From Alphaproteobacteria bacterium (GTDB lineage Bacteria > Pseudomonadota > Alphaproteobacteria > Caulobacterales > Caulobacteraceae), in contig JAHJOK010000024.1 in assembly GCA_018820205.1 (NCBI GenBank), positions 50,508 through 114,507 of the forward strand: 64,000 nucleotides of DNA, in the 5' to 3' direction. This document shows, piece by piece, positions 46,995 to 56,628 of this stretch. Both the position numbers and the translations under genes were made by a program. Under the pieces are notes generated by a model that saw only the letters and a list, made by a program, of their open reading frames with translations, ran no database searches and was not told where the DNA came from. Within the stretch, counting starts at the first letter, position 1. Each line of letters starts with the position of its first letter.

Positions 46995-48449
46995 ACCGAC
47001 GACAACGACAAGAAGCCCAGCGCCAGTCAAGCCCTGCGCGCCCACAAGCCCGGCGACCGGCCCAAAAGCGGGGCCGCGCGCCCAGGCTCGGCCTCCGCCG
47101 CCCTGTTCCAGTCCAGCTCAAAGCCGCCAGAAGGCGGACGGGGTTCGGGCAGCGGCCGCGCCTATCCGGCCGACAAGGGCGCACGACCGGAACCCAAGGC
47201 CAAGGGGCCACGGGCGGGCGGCAAGCCGGGCGCAAAGCCTGGCGCCAAGGATGCGGCCCCCGCCGAACCCAAGCGCAGCGAACGGATCGCCAAGGCGATG
47301 GCCCGGGCGGGCATCGCCTCGCGTCGCGAGGTCGAGCGGCTGATCGGCCTGGGCAAGGTGGCGGTCAACGGCCGCATCCTGGAGACGCCCGCCACCCTGG
47401 TGACCCGCGACGATGTGATCACCGTGAACGGCAAGCCGATCGCGGCGGCCCAGGCGACCCGGGTCTGGCGCTACAACAAACCGGTCGGACTGCTGACCTC
47501 TCACAACGATCCGGCGGGTCGTCCGACGGTGTTCGACGCCCTGCCCAGCGGCCTGCCGCGCGTGATCTCGGTCGGGCGACTGGACATCAATACCGAAGGC
47601 CTTCTGCTGCTGACCAACGACGGCGAGCTGTCGCGGGCGCTGGAACTTCCGGAGACGGCGCTGGTGCGTCAGTATCGGGCGCGGGCGCGTGGCCGGGTGA
47701 CCCAGGCCGAGCTGGACCGGCTGAAGGACGGCGTGACCGTCGACGGCGTCCGCTATGGCTCGGTCGAGGCCCATATCGACAAGGCCACGACCAAGGAGGA
47801 CGGCAGTCAGGCCGCCAACCTGTGGATCAGCGTCCAGATCACCGAGGGCAAGAACCGCGAGGTGCGCAAGGTGCTGGAATCGGTCGGACTGACCGTCAAC
47901 CGGCTGATCCGTCTGGCCTATGGGCCGTTCCAGCTGGGCACGCTGGCGACCGGATCGGTCGAGGAGGTGGGCCCCCGCGTGATCCGCGAACTGCTGGGCG
48001 AGCATATCCGCCCCGACAACCTGCCCCAGGGAAACACGGTCGACACGCCGGCGCCCGTGCCCGGCCGCCGCACGGGAACGCCCAAGGTGACCGGCGTCTC
48101 CGGCTCGGCCATGTCGGACCCCTCGCGCAAGCCCAGCCGGGTGCGCGCGGCCGAAACCGCTCATGTCGAAGGCGTCGAACGCGCCAACCGTCCGCCCAAG
48201 AAGGCCGGCTGGGCAAAGGCCGCCCCGCCCAACCCGCGCGGACCCTCGACCAAGAAGCCATGGAAGCCTCGCGAGGACGGCGCGGCGGGCGGCGATCGAC
48301 CGGCGCGCACGTTCAAGCCGCGCGAGGACAAGATCATCGGGCCGAAATCGGCGACCTGGGCCCGTGACGCCGACAAGCCCAAACGCGGCTCCCGACCCGC
48401 CAAGCCCCGTGGGCCCGCCGGCCCGCGCGGACCCCGTTCGGGCGGCTAA
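46983..48449 (+). CDS. rluB: RsuA/RluB-family pseudouridine synthase with long basic tails
   Basis: 488 residues. N-terminal ~90 residues are Lys/Ala/Pro/Gly-rich and disordered; then an S4 RNA-binding domain (SERIAKAMARAGIASRREVERLI) and the synthase domain with catalytic aspartate in VGRLDINTEGLLLLTNDGE and LIRLAYGPFQLG. The C-terminal ~130 residues are again Lys/Pro/Arg-rich. Large-subunit rRNA pseudouridylation is likely (RluB modifies 23S U2605), but RsuA-type enzymes are close relatives. The tails make it longer than E. coli RluB (291 aa). Confidence 0.88.
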   Translation: MARHTDDNDKKPSASQALRAHKPGDRPKSGAARPGSASAALFQSSSKPPEGGRGSGSGRAYPADKGARPEPKAKGPRAGGKPGAKPGAKDAAPAEPKRSERIAKAMARAGIASRREVERLIGLGKVAVNGRILETPATLVTRDDVITVNGKPIAAAQATRVWRYNKPVGLLTSHNDPAGRPTVFDALPSGLPRVISVGRLDINTEGLLLLTNDGELSRALELPETALVRQYRARARGRVTQAELDRLKDGVTVDGVRYGSVEAHIDKATTKEDGSQAANLWISVQITEGKNREVRKVLESVGLTVNRLIRLAYGPFQLGTLATGSVEEVGPRVIRELLGEHIRPDNLPQGNTVDTPAPVPGRRTGTPKVTGVSGSAMSDPSRKPSRVRAAETAHVEGVERANRPPKKAGWAKAAPPNPRGPSTKKPWKPREDGAAGGDRPARTFKPREDKIIGPKSATWARDADKPKRGSRPAKPRGPAGPRGPRSGG

Positions 48450-48452
48450 ACC

Positions 48453-49016
48453 GTGCGGATCGTCGCCGGAAAACTGAAGGGCCGCGCCATCGTCGCGCCC
48501 GAAGGGCAGGACACGCGGCCGACTTCCGACCGCGCGCGTCAGGCCGTGTTCAACGTGCTGGAGCACGCGGCCTGGGCCGAACCTCTGAGCGGGATGCGGG
48601 TCATCGACCTGTTCGCCGGGTCGGGCGCCCTGGGGTTCGAGGCGATCAGCCGGGGCGCGGCGTCCTGTCTGTTCGTGGAGACCGACGAGGCCGCGCGCGG
48701 TGCGATCCGCGAAAGCGCCGACGCCTACGGCCTAATGGGCGCGACGCGGGTCCATCGCCGCAGCGCCGTCGACCTGGGCGTTCGGCCGGGATCGGACGGG
48801 GAGGCGTTCGATCTGGCTTTTCTGGATCCGCCCTATGGCAAGGGGCTGGGCGAACAGGCTCTGGCCTGTCTGATCCAGGGACGCTGGCTGAAACCGGGGG
48901 CGATCGTCGTGCTCGAACGCGGATCGGACGAGCCGGATATCGAGACGCCCGGATACGACCGACTGGATGCGCGGGACTATGGCGCGGCCCGGGTGCTGTT
49001 CCTGCGCCTGTCATGA
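48453..49016 (+). CDS. rsmD: 16S rRNA (guanine(966)-N2)-methyltransferase RsmD
   Basis: 187 residues from GTG 48453, 3 bp after the previous stop. Rossmann methyltransferase: RIVAGKLKGRAI, SAM loop VIDLFAGSGALGFEAISRGA and the catalytic DPPY in LAFLDPPYGKGLG. Methylates G966 in 16S rRNA. It is co-transcribed with the rRNA pseudouridine synthase, a consistent RNA-modification pair. Confidence 0.95.
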   Translation: MRIVAGKLKGRAIVAPEGQDTRPTSDRARQAVFNVLEHAAWAEPLSGMRVIDLFAGSGALGFEAISRGAASCLFVETDEAARGAIRESADAYGLMGATRVHRRSAVDLGVRPGSDGEAFDLAFLDPPYGKGLGEQALACLIQGRWLKPGAIVVLERGSDEPDIETPGYDRLDARDYGAARVLFLRLS

Positions 49017-49079
49017 AGGTTGGGCGAACGCGGGCTATCAAGCCAAAAGCGTGACCGCTAAGATCGGTCGAGGTCTGGA

Positions 49080-50063
49080 GTGAACGGCATGTTTTCCTGG
49101 TTGATCCGCGTAAGCCTTGCGATCGTTGTGGCAATGGTCGCCATGTCGGCGCGGGCCCAGGACATCGAGATCATCGCCGCCCCGGTGCCGGGCATGCCGC
49201 ACGCCGTGCTGTACAGCGAGGCGGGCGCTGGCCCCCGCCCGGTCATCGTGATCCTGCACGGTGCCGAGGGCGGGACCGAGGCGGGCGACCGGTTCGGCCC
49301 GATCCTGGCGCGGATGGGATACGCCGCCGTCGGCCTGCCCTACTATTCGCCCAACTGGGGCGAGTTCGGCCCACCGCAGCCGCTGCCGGAAATCGCGGGC
49401 AGTTTCATCGACATCCGCATCGACCAGCTGGCTGACCTGCGTGAGGCCTTGCGAGCGATGCCGGCCGCCGACGTGGACCGGTTCGGCCTGCTGGGCGCCT
49501 CCAAGGGATCCGAGTTCGCCCTCAGCGCGGCCAGTCGGTACGACTGGATCGACGCGGTGGTGGCCTATACCCCGACCGACGTGGTCTGGGAGGGATGGGG
49601 CCTGGAGACGCTGGAGGCCGAGGGCACGCGGTCGTCGTTCTCGTTCGAGGGTCAGCCGCTGGCGTTCATGCCCTATCGCGGCTTTGTCGAAGGCCTGCTG
49701 GCCGGGCCGGGTCAGGCCGACCTGCGGGCCATCCACGCCAACGGCCGGGCCGACCACCCCGAGCGCGAGGCCGAGGCGCGCATTCCGGTCGAGAACTACG
49801 CTGGTCCGCTTCTGATGGTGGCCGGCGGACAGGATTTGCAGTGGGATTCCGCCGACGCCGCGACCGCGATCAAGGCCACGCGCGACGCGGCCGGGCTGGA
49901 CACCGTCGCCGTGATCTATCCGGAGGCCGGCCATGATCTGGTCGGCGACGGCGGACCCCGCGACGCCTCGCGCAGCGGCGGCACGCCCGAAACCAACGCC
50001 CAGGCCCGCGCCGACGCCTGGCCCCAGGTCGTGGCGTTCCTGCAGCGGTCGCTGACGGACTGA
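49080..50063 (+). CDS. Secreted alpha/beta-hydrolase (BAAT/dienelactone-hydrolase-like)
   Basis: 327 residues from GTG 49080 (ATG 49089 is an alternative). A signal peptide (LIRVSLAIVVAMVAMSARAQ) then an alpha/beta-hydrolase with HGAEGG oxyanion strand, nucleophile serine in GLLGASKGSEFALSAASRYDW (GxSxG as GASKG), acid in GGQDLQWDSADAA and histidine in EAGHDLVGDGG. It resembles the C-terminal domain of acyl-CoA thioesterase/BAAT proteins. The exported location implies a periplasmic ester or amide substrate, which is not known. Confidence 0.82.
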   Translation: MNGMFSWLIRVSLAIVVAMVAMSARAQDIEIIAAPVPGMPHAVLYSEAGAGPRPVIVILHGAEGGTEAGDRFGPILARMGYAAVGLPYYSPNWGEFGPPQPLPEIAGSFIDIRIDQLADLREALRAMPAADVDRFGLLGASKGSEFALSAASRYDWIDAVVAYTPTDVVWEGWGLETLEAEGTRSSFSFEGQPLAFMPYRGFVEGLLAGPGQADLRAIHANGRADHPEREAEARIPVENYAGPLLMVAGGQDLQWDSADAATAIKATRDAAGLDTVAVIYPEAGHDLVGDGGPRDASRSGGTPETNAQARADAWPQVVAFLQRSLTD

Positions 50064-50071
50064 GCGGCCGC

Positions 50072-51925
50072 TCAGCGGCGCCCGAACAGTTTTTCCAGGT
50101 CGTTCAGCTTCAGCTCGACATAGGTCGGGCGGCCGTGGTTGCACTGGCCGGAATGGGGCGTGGCCTCCATCTGGCGCAGCAGGGCGTTCATCTCGGGCGC
50201 CGACAGGACACGACCGGCGCGAACCGAGCCGTGGCAGGCCATGGTGCCGCACACCTCGCCGAGCCGCTCCGACAGCGCCAGGGCCGCGCCATGTTCGGTC
50301 AGGTCGTCGGCGATATCTCGGACCAGTCCCTGAACATCAGTGTCGCCCAGCAGCGCGGGCGTCTCGCGCACCAGAACGGCCCCGCCGCCGAACGGTTCGA
50401 CGATCAGGCCCAGTTGCGCCAGTTCATCGGCGCGAGCCAGGACGCGGTCGGCCTCGGCCGGGTCCAACTCGACGACCTCGGGAGTCAGCAGGGCCTGACG
50501 GGTGACCGACCCCTCGGCCATCTGGGTCTTCATCCGCTCATAGACCAGGCGTTCGTGGGCCGCATGCTGGTCGACCACGACGATGCCGTCGCGGGTCTGG
50601 GCGACGATGTATGTGCCGTGGACCTGGGCGCGGGCGGCCCCCAGGGGCTGGTCGATCGGGTCGGCGGGATTGGCGGCGCCGGACTGTTCGGGCCAGCCGG
50701 AGAATCCGGGCGGCGGGCTCTCCACGCGCGCGGACATCTCAGACAGGCCTGGGATGTCCTGATTGGCCGCGACCGGACGGTCCCAGCCGGTCCAGCCACT
50801 GTAGCCGCCTGCGAAACCTTGGGCCGACGGCGCGCTGGGGCTGTAGGCGGGTCCGGCGTGGGCGGTGAACCCGGCCAGCACATTGTCCGCCACGGTGGTC
50901 GAGGCGCGATGCCCGGCTGCGTGCAGGGCGTGACGCAACGCCCCGACGATCAGGCCGCGCACCAGGGCCGGATCGCGGAACCGGACCTCGGCCTTGGCGG
51001 GATGGACGTTCACGTCGACGAACAGGGGATCGATGTCGAGAAACAGCACCGCCGCCGGATGCCGGTCGCGCGCCAGGAAGTCGGCATAGGCCCCGCGCAG
51101 CGCCCCCTGCAGCAGGCGATCCTTCACCGGGCGGCCGTTGACGAACAGATACTGATGCCCGCCGTTGCCGCGCGAATAGGTCGGCAGACCCGCATAACCC
51201 GAAAGGCGGATGCCCTCTCGTTGCTGGTCGATCAACAGGGCGTTGGCCTCGAAATCACGGCCCAGCAGGGCGGCCAGCCGTTTCAGCCGGCCTTCGTCGC
51301 CGGGATGTTCGGCGGGCAGGCGCAGGGTGGTCCGGCCGTCCAGGTCCAGGGTGAAGGCCACGCCCTCGTGCGCCATCGCCTGACGCTTGATCTCCTCCGA
51401 GATGGCCATCGCCTCGGCCCGCTCGGACTTCATGAATTTCAGCCGGGCGGGCGTGGCGTAGAACAGGTCGCGCACCTCGACGCGCGCGCCATGAGGCCCG
51501 GGAAAGCCGGCGGGGGCGACGGGACGCTGGTCGCCGCCCTCGACGGTGATCTGATGGGCGTCGCCGTCTTTGGCGCGACTGGTGATCGTCAGGCGCGCGA
51601 CCGAGCCGATGGAGGGCAGGGCCTCGCCCCGGAAACCGAGTGTCGAGATGCGCAGCAGATCGACGTCACCCGCGTCGTCCGGCTCCAGCTTCGACGTCGC
51701 ATGGCGTTCCACCGCCAGGGCCAACTGGTCTGGAGCCATGCCGTGGCCGTCGTCGGCGATCAGGATCCGCGACAGGCCCCCGCCGTCGGCCTGGACCTCG
51801 ATGCGCGCGGCGCCGGCGTCCAGGGCGTTTTCGACCAGTTCCTTGATGGCGCTGGACGGCCGCTCGACCACCTCTCCGGCGGCGATGCGGTTGACGGTCT
51901 CGGGCGGGAGGCGGCGGATGGGCAT
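50072..51925 (-). CDS. mutL: DNA mismatch repair endonuclease MutL
   Basis: 617 residues. N-terminal GHKL ATPase ([48 protein letters not shown]) and the C-terminal domain with endonuclease metal motif [12 protein letters not shown] (matches DQHAxxExxxxE), as in MutL of organisms without MutH. The last residues ECNHGRP region ([25 protein letters not shown]) includes zinc-site CxH. The middle linker is Pro/Gly-rich. No other mismatch-repair gene is adjacent. Confidence 0.95.
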   Translation of the reverse strand: MPIRRLPPETVNRIAAGEVVERPSSAIKELVENALDAGAARIEVQADGGGLSRILIADDGHGMAPDQLALAVERHATSKLEPDDAGDVDLLRISTLGFRGEALPSIGSVARLTITSRAKDGDAHQITVEGGDQRPVAPAGFPGPHGARVEVRDLFYATPARLKFMKSERAEAMAISEEIKRQAMAHEGVAFTLDLDGRTTLRLPAEHPGDEGRLKRLAALLGRDFEANALLIDQQREGIRLSGYAGLPTYSRGNGGHQYLFVNGRPVKDRLLQGALRGAYADFLARDRHPAAVLFLDIDPLFVDVNVHPAKAEVRFRDPALVRGLIVGALRHALHAAGHRASTTVADNVLAGFTAHAGPAYSPSAPSAQGFAGGYSGWTGWDRPVAANQDIPGLSEMSARVESPPPGFSGWPEQSGAANPADPIDQPLGAARAQVHGTYIVAQTRDGIVVVDQHAAHERLVYERMKTQMAEGSVTRQALLTPEVVELDPAEADRVLARADELAQLGLIVEPFGGGAVLVRETPALLGDTDVQGLVRDIADDLTEHGAALALSERLGEVCGTMACHGSVRAGRVLSAPEMNALLRQMEATPHSGQCNHGRPTYVELKLNDLEKLFGRR

Positions 51926-51994
51926 GCGTTCGTACGGTAGCGGATGAGGACGGGCGGCCCTACCTTGGTTTCGCAGATAGGCAGGATGGGCGAC

Positions 51995-52834
51995 ATGGCC
52001 ACCCGGATTCTCCTTCAGACCACGATTCCGCCCGTGGAGGACGACTGGAATATCGGCCGGTTCTCGCGGCTGGCGGCGCATCTGGCCGGGCTCGAGGGGG
52101 TCGAGGTCGTGGCGCGTGACCGGGCCGTCCCGGGCGGAGAGACCGATCCGGTGCTGGGATCGATCGACACCAGCGACTTCGACCAGCTGTGGCTGTTTGC
52201 GGTGGACGTCGGCGACGGGCTGAACTCGGACGAATGCGCCGCCATCGGTCGGTTCCGCGAGCGGGGCGGCGGGCTGATGGTCACGCGGGACCATATGGAT
52301 CTGGGGTCGTCGGTCTGTACGCTCGGCGGGATCGGCGACGCCCACTATTTCCATTCGACCCACCCCGATCCCCAGCCGGACCGCAACCGGCGCGACGACA
52401 CCGCGACGCAGGACATCGACTTTCCCAACTATCATTCCGGCGCCAACGGCGACGTGCAGACCATCACGCCGGTGGGGGCGGTGCATCCGCTGCTGAAGGA
52501 CGGCGACGGCCTGATCCATCTGCTGCCCAGCCATCCGCACGAGGGCGGAGTGGGCGCTCCGGCCCAGGCGGGCGACGCACGGGTGATCGCCACCGGCGTG
52601 TCCAGGACGACGGGCCGACCCTTCAACATCGCCGTGGCCTTCGAGGGCGGAGACGGGCTGGGTCGCGGCGTGGCCCAGAGCACGTTCCACCACTTCGCCG
52701 ACTACAACTGGAACCCCGGCGACGGCAGCCCCAGCTTCGTCACGGAGCCCCCGGGCGACGCCATCGTCCGCGATCCCGAGGGGCTGAGGCAGACACAGGC
52801 CTATATGACCAATCTGGCGCGCTGGCTGTCCTGA
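51995..52834 (+). CDS. Conserved protein of unknown function (weak ThuA/GATase1-like look)
   Basis: 279 residues from ATG 51995 ([10 protein letters not shown]); ATG 51986 and 51944 are upstream alternatives. Alternating strands and helices with [40 protein letters not shown], which looks like the class I glutamine-amidotransferase-like ThuA fold, and a HP.E-type segment [10 protein letters not shown]. There is no clear catalytic cysteine in the elbow. Function not known. Divergent from mutL and 98 bp before the stop of the FemAB-like gene. Confidence 0.65.
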   Translation: MATRILLQTTIPPVEDDWNIGRFSRLAAHLAGLEGVEVVARDRAVPGGETDPVLGSIDTSDFDQLWLFAVDVGDGLNSDECAAIGRFRERGGGLMVTRDHMDLGSSVCTLGGIGDAHYFHSTHPDPQPDRNRRDDTATQDIDFPNYHSGANGDVQTITPVGAVHPLLKDGDGLIHLLPSHPHEGGVGAPAQAGDARVIATGVSRTTGRPFNIAVAFEGGDGLGRGVAQSTFHHFADYNWNPGDGSPSFVTEPPGDAIVRDPEGLRQTQAYMTNLARWLS

Positions 52835-52932
52835 CGACGGCGGGCGACCCCTCAGGCACAGGGCGTTCCCGGGCGGAAATCAGGGTCTCGGATCGACGCG
52901 ACGCGGCACCGTGTCGGAGACCGTCGCGCGTG

Positions 52933-54087
52933 TCAGGCGCGGAAGGGCGAGTATTCCGCTCTCAGCCCCTCGATCTCGGCCTCCACGCCGACCCGTTCCT
53001 GCTCCAGATACTGGGCGACCGGCCGCCTCAGCGCCGGGTCGGCGATATAGTGGGCCGAATAAACGGGAGACGGCAGGTAGCCCCGGGCCATCTTGTGTTC
53101 GCCCTGCGCCCCAGCCTCGACGCGGGACAGGCCGCGCGCGATCGCGAAATCGATCGCCTGATAGTAGCACAGCTCGAAATGCAGGAAGGGGACGTCGTCC
53201 AGCGCGCCCCACTGGCGGCCGTACAGGGCGTCGCGGCCGATGAAGTTGAGCGCTCCGGCGATGGGCGCGCCGTCGCGAAACGCCATCACCAGGGCGATGC
53301 GGTCGGCCAGGGTCTGGCCGATCATCGAGAAGAAGGCGCGCGCAAGATAGGGGCGACCCCATTTGCGCGCGCCGGTGTCCTGATAGAAGTCGAAGAAGGC
53401 GTCCCAATGAGCCTCGGTCAGGTCGGCGCCGGTCAGGACGCGGATGTCCAGCCCGGCCTGGGCCTCGCGCCGTTCGCGACGGATGGTCTTTCGCCGGTTG
53501 GACGACAGGGCGGACAGGAAGTCGTCGAAGGTCTGATAGCCTTCGTTTCTCCAGATGAACTGCATGTCCTGACGCCGCAGCATCCCGGCCTCGCCCATCG
53601 CCGACCATTCCGGCTGGGTCGGAAAGTTGACGTGCAGCGACGACGCCCCCATCCGGTCGGTCAGGGTCAGGGCGCCTTGGATCAGGGCCGCGCGGACGGT
53701 GGATTCGTCCGTGTCCGGATGAGGCAGGAATCGCGGACCGGTCGCGGGCGTGAAGGGAACGGCGCCGAGCAGTTTCGGATAATAGCGGCCGCCGGCGCGC
53801 TGATAGGCGTCGGCCCAGGCATGGTCGAAGACATATTCCCCCTGGCTATGACCCTTCAGATACAGCGGCATACAGCCCAGAACGGCCCCGTCCGGCCCCA
53901 TCAGGGTCAGGTGGCGCGGCCCCCAGCCCTGGTTCGCCGCCGCGCTGCCCGAGGCCTCGCACGCGTGCAGGAAGTCGAACCCGACAAACGGATCGCCGGT
54001 CGCGGCCGCGCAGGCGTCCCAGGCCTCGCGACCGATGGCCGCGATGCTGTCGTGGACCTGAAGCGTGAACTCAGGCTCGCCCGTCAA
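52933..54087 (-). CDS. FemAB/GNAT-like DUF482 family protein
   Basis: 384 residues from TTG 54087. Two GNAT-related halves: FDFLHACEASGSAAANQGW and MGPDGAVLGCMPLYLKGHSQGEYVFDHAW in the first, and SSNRRKTIRRERREAQ, YLARAFFSMIGQTLADRIALVMAFRDGAPIAGALNF, FHFELCYYQAIDFAIARGL, EAGAQGEHKMARGYLP in the second, the signature of the DUF482 (PF04339, 'peptidogalycan') group. The open frame extends upstream through a repeat element that encodes a fake MHPREGG leader; I therefore stop at TTG 54087. Acyl acceptor unknown. Confidence 0.78.
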   Translation of the reverse strand: MTGEPEFTLQVHDSIAAIGREAWDACAAATGDPFVGFDFLHACEASGSAAANQGWGPRHLTLMGPDGAVLGCMPLYLKGHSQGEYVFDHAWADAYQRAGGRYYPKLLGAVPFTPATGPRFLPHPDTDESTVRAALIQGALTLTDRMGASSLHVNFPTQPEWSAMGEAGMLRRQDMQFIWRNEGYQTFDDFLSALSSNRRKTIRRERREAQAGLDIRVLTGADLTEAHWDAFFDFYQDTGARKWGRPYLARAFFSMIGQTLADRIALVMAFRDGAPIAGALNFIGRDALYGRQWGALDDVPFLHFELCYYQAIDFAIARGLSRVEAGAQGEHKMARGYLPSPVYSAHYIADPALRRPVAQYLEQERVGVEAEIEGLRAEYSPFRA

Positions 54088-54220
54088 TTCCGTGCATCCC
54101 CGCGAATGCGGGGACCCAGTGCTGTGGGCGATCGGCGCGGGCGAATTCGCTCCGCCCGCCATCCCAGACACCGGGCCACACAAAAGAACTGGGTCCCCGC
54201 CTTCGCGGGGATGCACGGAA
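54088..54220. repeat. Composite palindromic intergenic repeat (133 bp)
   Basis: Two inverted 33-bp arms, 54088-54120 and 54188-54220, match with one mismatch (GAATGCG versus GCCTTCG core). Each arm itself folds as CCCCGCGAATGCGGGG. The 67 bp between hold a second GC-rich inverted pair (GGCGGGC/GCCCGCC). No coding function. It fills the gap between ridA and the FemAB-like gene. Confidence 0.9.
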
Positions 54221-54229
54221 CTCTTTGGC

Positions 54230-54688
54230 TCACCGGACCTCTACAATAGCGTCCACCTCGACGGCGAAGCCGAGGGGAAGCTGGTAAACGCCGACGGCCG
54301 AGCGGGCATGGCGACCTGCGTCGCCGAACACCTCGACCATCAGGTCCGAACAGCCGTTGATGACGGCGGGAATGGCGGTGAAGCCCGCGCCCGCCTGGAC
54401 GAAGCCGCCCAGTTTGGCGACCCGCACGACCCGGTCCAGATCGCCGTCCAGCGCCGCGTTCATCTGGGCCAGCAGGTTGATCCCGCACAGCCTGGCCCCC
54501 GCGTTGGCCTGCTCCGGCGTGACGTCCTCGCCGACCGTGCCCTTCAGCCCGCCCGAGGCGTCGTTCGACAGCTGACCCGAGATGTGAATCAGGTTGCCGG
54601 TGCGCACGAACGGCACGTAGTTGGCCACGGCCGCGGCGGGCTGGGGCAGGGTGATGCCGAGTTCGGTCAGGCGGGCGGTGATGGACAT
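54230..54688 (-). CDS. ridA: RidA family enamine/imine deaminase
   Basis: 152 residues from ATG 54688 (MSITARLTEL), with GGAG close upstream. Hydrolyses reactive 2-aminoacrylate-type enamines made by PLP enzymes. Features: GNLIHISGQLSND, GARLCGINLLAQMNAALDGDLDRVVRVAKLGGFVQAGAGF and the C-terminal LPLGFAVEVDAIVEV. The usual Arg in the RxxVxVYLxD region is changed here. An upstream in-frame ATG at 54700 is possible. It is followed by the palindromic repeat, then the FemAB-like gene, same strand. Confidence 0.9.
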   Translation of the reverse strand: MSITARLTELGITLPQPAAAVANYVPFVRTGNLIHISGQLSNDASGGLKGTVGEDVTPEQANAGARLCGINLLAQMNAALDGDLDRVVRVAKLGGFVQAGAGFTAIPAVINGCSDLMVEVFGDAGRHARSAVGVYQLPLGFAVEVDAIVEVR

Positions 54689-54800
54689 GTCGCGCTCCAT
54701 ATGGGGGCCGGATGGTGATCGTGCGGCGGGTTTAGCGCGGGGTCGCCGCCCCCGGCCACCCTTTAAGTCTTCGCCAACCGGCGTGTGCCAAGCTGGCGCA

Positions 54801-55727
54801 ATGGAAACGCTCGCCCCCCACACCGAACAGGCCTTCAAGGCCATCCGGGCCCGACTGACCGCCGAAGAGCGGACGCGGGTCGACATCGCCTCGGTCGAGG
54901 CCGTGGACCCGGCGGTCGCCGCCGCGCCCCACTGGAATTTCGACCTGCCGGCCCATGCCGCCGATCGCGCCCTCGGTGAGGACGCGACCGACGCCATGCG
55001 CCGCGGACTGGTGGCCACCTGGGCGCTTGAGCTGCCGGGCCGGGCCAGACAGGCCGCCCTGCCGGGCGAGGTGATGGAGCTTTATCCGTACTGGATGGAG
55101 AAGATGGCCGGGTTCCTGACGGCCGCGGCCGACACCAATGCCGCCTATGACGCCGATCACTGGGCCAAGGACGTGCGGATGGCGGTGGTCCTCAGCGTGC
55201 CGGGCGCTCTGACCCAGACCATCGACCTGTCGTCGCCGATGGGACCGGGGCAGGTGGTGCGGAACGGCCGTGACGGCCACGGCTGGTCGCAACTGGTCCA
55301 CTACGCCCGCGCCCAGGGATGGAAAAAGCCCTGGCTGGAGGTCCATACCGAGGCCCGGCAACTTGCCGATTTCAACGAGGCGGGCTGGGACCGCGCCTGG
55401 GCCACGGCCGCCGCGATCTGCAAGACTCGGCCCGAACTGGCGGGCATGATCGGATCCAGCTGGTTCTACGATCCGCCGCTGGAGACCATCAGCCCGCGTC
55501 TGGCCTATCTGCGCCTGAACCCGCTGAAGGGCGGCGCCTTCATCATCCATCAGGGACCGGCGCCCATCCATACGGAACGCGCGGGCGCCAGCTCGCCGAC
55601 CCGCAAGGCGCTGATCGACAGCGGTGAATATACGCCTGCGTCGTGGCTGGTGGCCTGGCCGAAGTCGACGCTGATTCCGTGGGCGGAGCAGCGGAAGGTG
55701 GCGATGGAGATGATGGCGGCGGCTTGA
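54801..55727 (+). CDS. Conserved protein of unknown function
   Basis: 308 residues from ATG 54801 (METLAPHTEQ). Contains PHWNFDLPAHAADRAL, LYPYWMEKMAGFL, and the C-terminal AGASSPTRKALIDSGEYTPASWLVAWPKSTLIPWAEQ. No signal peptide or membrane helix. The GSSWFYDPPLETISPRLAYLR stretch is aromatic and rigid; the whole reads as an enzyme but no family is recognised. Divergent from ridA with a 112-bp gap. Confidence 0.65.
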   Translation: METLAPHTEQAFKAIRARLTAEERTRVDIASVEAVDPAVAAAPHWNFDLPAHAADRALGEDATDAMRRGLVATWALELPGRARQAALPGEVMELYPYWMEKMAGFLTAAADTNAAYDADHWAKDVRMAVVLSVPGALTQTIDLSSPMGPGQVVRNGRDGHGWSQLVHYARAQGWKKPWLEVHTEARQLADFNEAGWDRAWATAAAICKTRPELAGMIGSSWFYDPPLETISPRLAYLRLNPLKGGAFIIHQGPAPIHTERAGASSPTRKALIDSGEYTPASWLVAWPKSTLIPWAEQRKVAMEMMAAA

Positions 55728-55737
55728 TGGATATCGG

Positions 55738-55795
55738 AGCGCGGACCTCCAGGTCCGCCATCTGCCCGAACCATGCGGACCTGGAGGTCCGCGCT
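55738..55795. repeat. 21-bp perfect inverted repeat, convergent-gene boundary
   Basis: AGCGCGGACCTCCAGGTCCGC (55738-55758) and its reverse complement (55775-55795), separated by 16 bp. Each arm is itself almost palindromic (GCGGACCT-CC-AGGTCCGC). It lies 10 bp after the preceding stop and before the stop of the convergent deacetylase, so a terminator-like role is possible, but no T tract follows. Confidence 0.85.
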
Positions 55796-55829
55796 GCGCA
55801 AGACGCCAATCCGGTTCAGGCGTCCGAAT

Positions 55830-56579
55830 TCACACCGACATCCGCGCCCACGCCCGACCCACGGGCAGAATGTCCAGCCCCGCCGCCTTGGCCGTCCGGA
55901 TCACGCGGTCCAGGTCGTCGGGCGTGCAGCCATAGGGCGTCGGGCCGTCCATCACGTCGTGGCCATAGGCGATCAGCCAGCCTTGGCGCTCTGCCGTCTC
56001 GGCCATCAGGGCTTCCAGATCATAACCGGGCAGGCGTCGGCTCTCCAGGCCGATGGCCTGCAGATTGGCCCGGTCGGCGGACCCGGCGTTGACGCCGTCG
56101 CGGATGCCGCGGCACAGCTCGAACCGACCCGCCACTAAGCCCTTGGTCGTCATCGCCACGTCGCCATAGGGCCAGGCGAAGGTCGTCATGACATGGCCGT
56201 CCAGCCGCTGAGCCACCCATCCTGCATTCCGCGCCAGATCGGCGGCGTAATCGGCGGCGGACACCCGCAGCGCATTGGCGTGGCTGAAGGTGTGGCAGCC
56301 GACCTCGTGCCCGGCGGCGTGCAGGGCCTGTAGATGGTCGGTGGTGAACTGGGGCAGGTCCAGGTTGCGACCGCCTTCAAATCCGCCACAGACATAGTAG
56401 GTCGCCTGGACGCCGTGCTCGGCCAGGATCGGCCCTGCCTCGGTCCAGGCGGTCTCGGGAATGTCGTCGAACGACAGGCTGAACACGCCGCGCGCCGGCC
56501 GGATCGGAACGGATCGGACGCCCAGGTAGCGACCGCCGCGACGGCGCATCTTGTCGATGAAATCGGACATGGGGGGCAT
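55830..56579 (-). CDS. Polysaccharide deacetylase family protein
   Basis: 249 residues (or from Met 56570). NodB-like fold: FSLSFDDIPETAW (metal Asp pair), CHTFSHANAL (metal His pair HTxxH form) and TFAWPYGDVAMTTKG. No signal peptide is evident, so it may work in the cytoplasm or on a lipid-linked glycan. Substrate unknown; chitooligosaccharide, peptidoglycan and O-antigen sugars are all possible. Confidence 0.85.
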   Translation of the reverse strand: MPPMSDFIDKMRRRGGRYLGVRSVPIRPARGVFSLSFDDIPETAWTEAGPILAEHGVQATYYVCGGFEGGRNLDLPQFTTDHLQALHAAGHEVGCHTFSHANALRVSAADYAADLARNAGWVAQRLDGHVMTTFAWPYGDVAMTTKGLVAGRFELCRGIRDGVNAGSADRANLQAIGLESRRLPGYDLEALMAETAERQGWLIAYGHDVMDGPTPYGCTPDDLDRVIRTAKAAGLDILPVGRAWARMSV

Positions 56580-56628
56580 GGTTAGCGAGGCCGAGTTAAT
56601 CTCACCCTTCCGACCAACGCCTTGGAAC

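Noticed and set aside
54088..54216. N-terminal extension of the FemAB-like protein (MHPREGG...)
   Set aside because: These codons belong to the palindromic repeat, whose arms match each other and not protein families.
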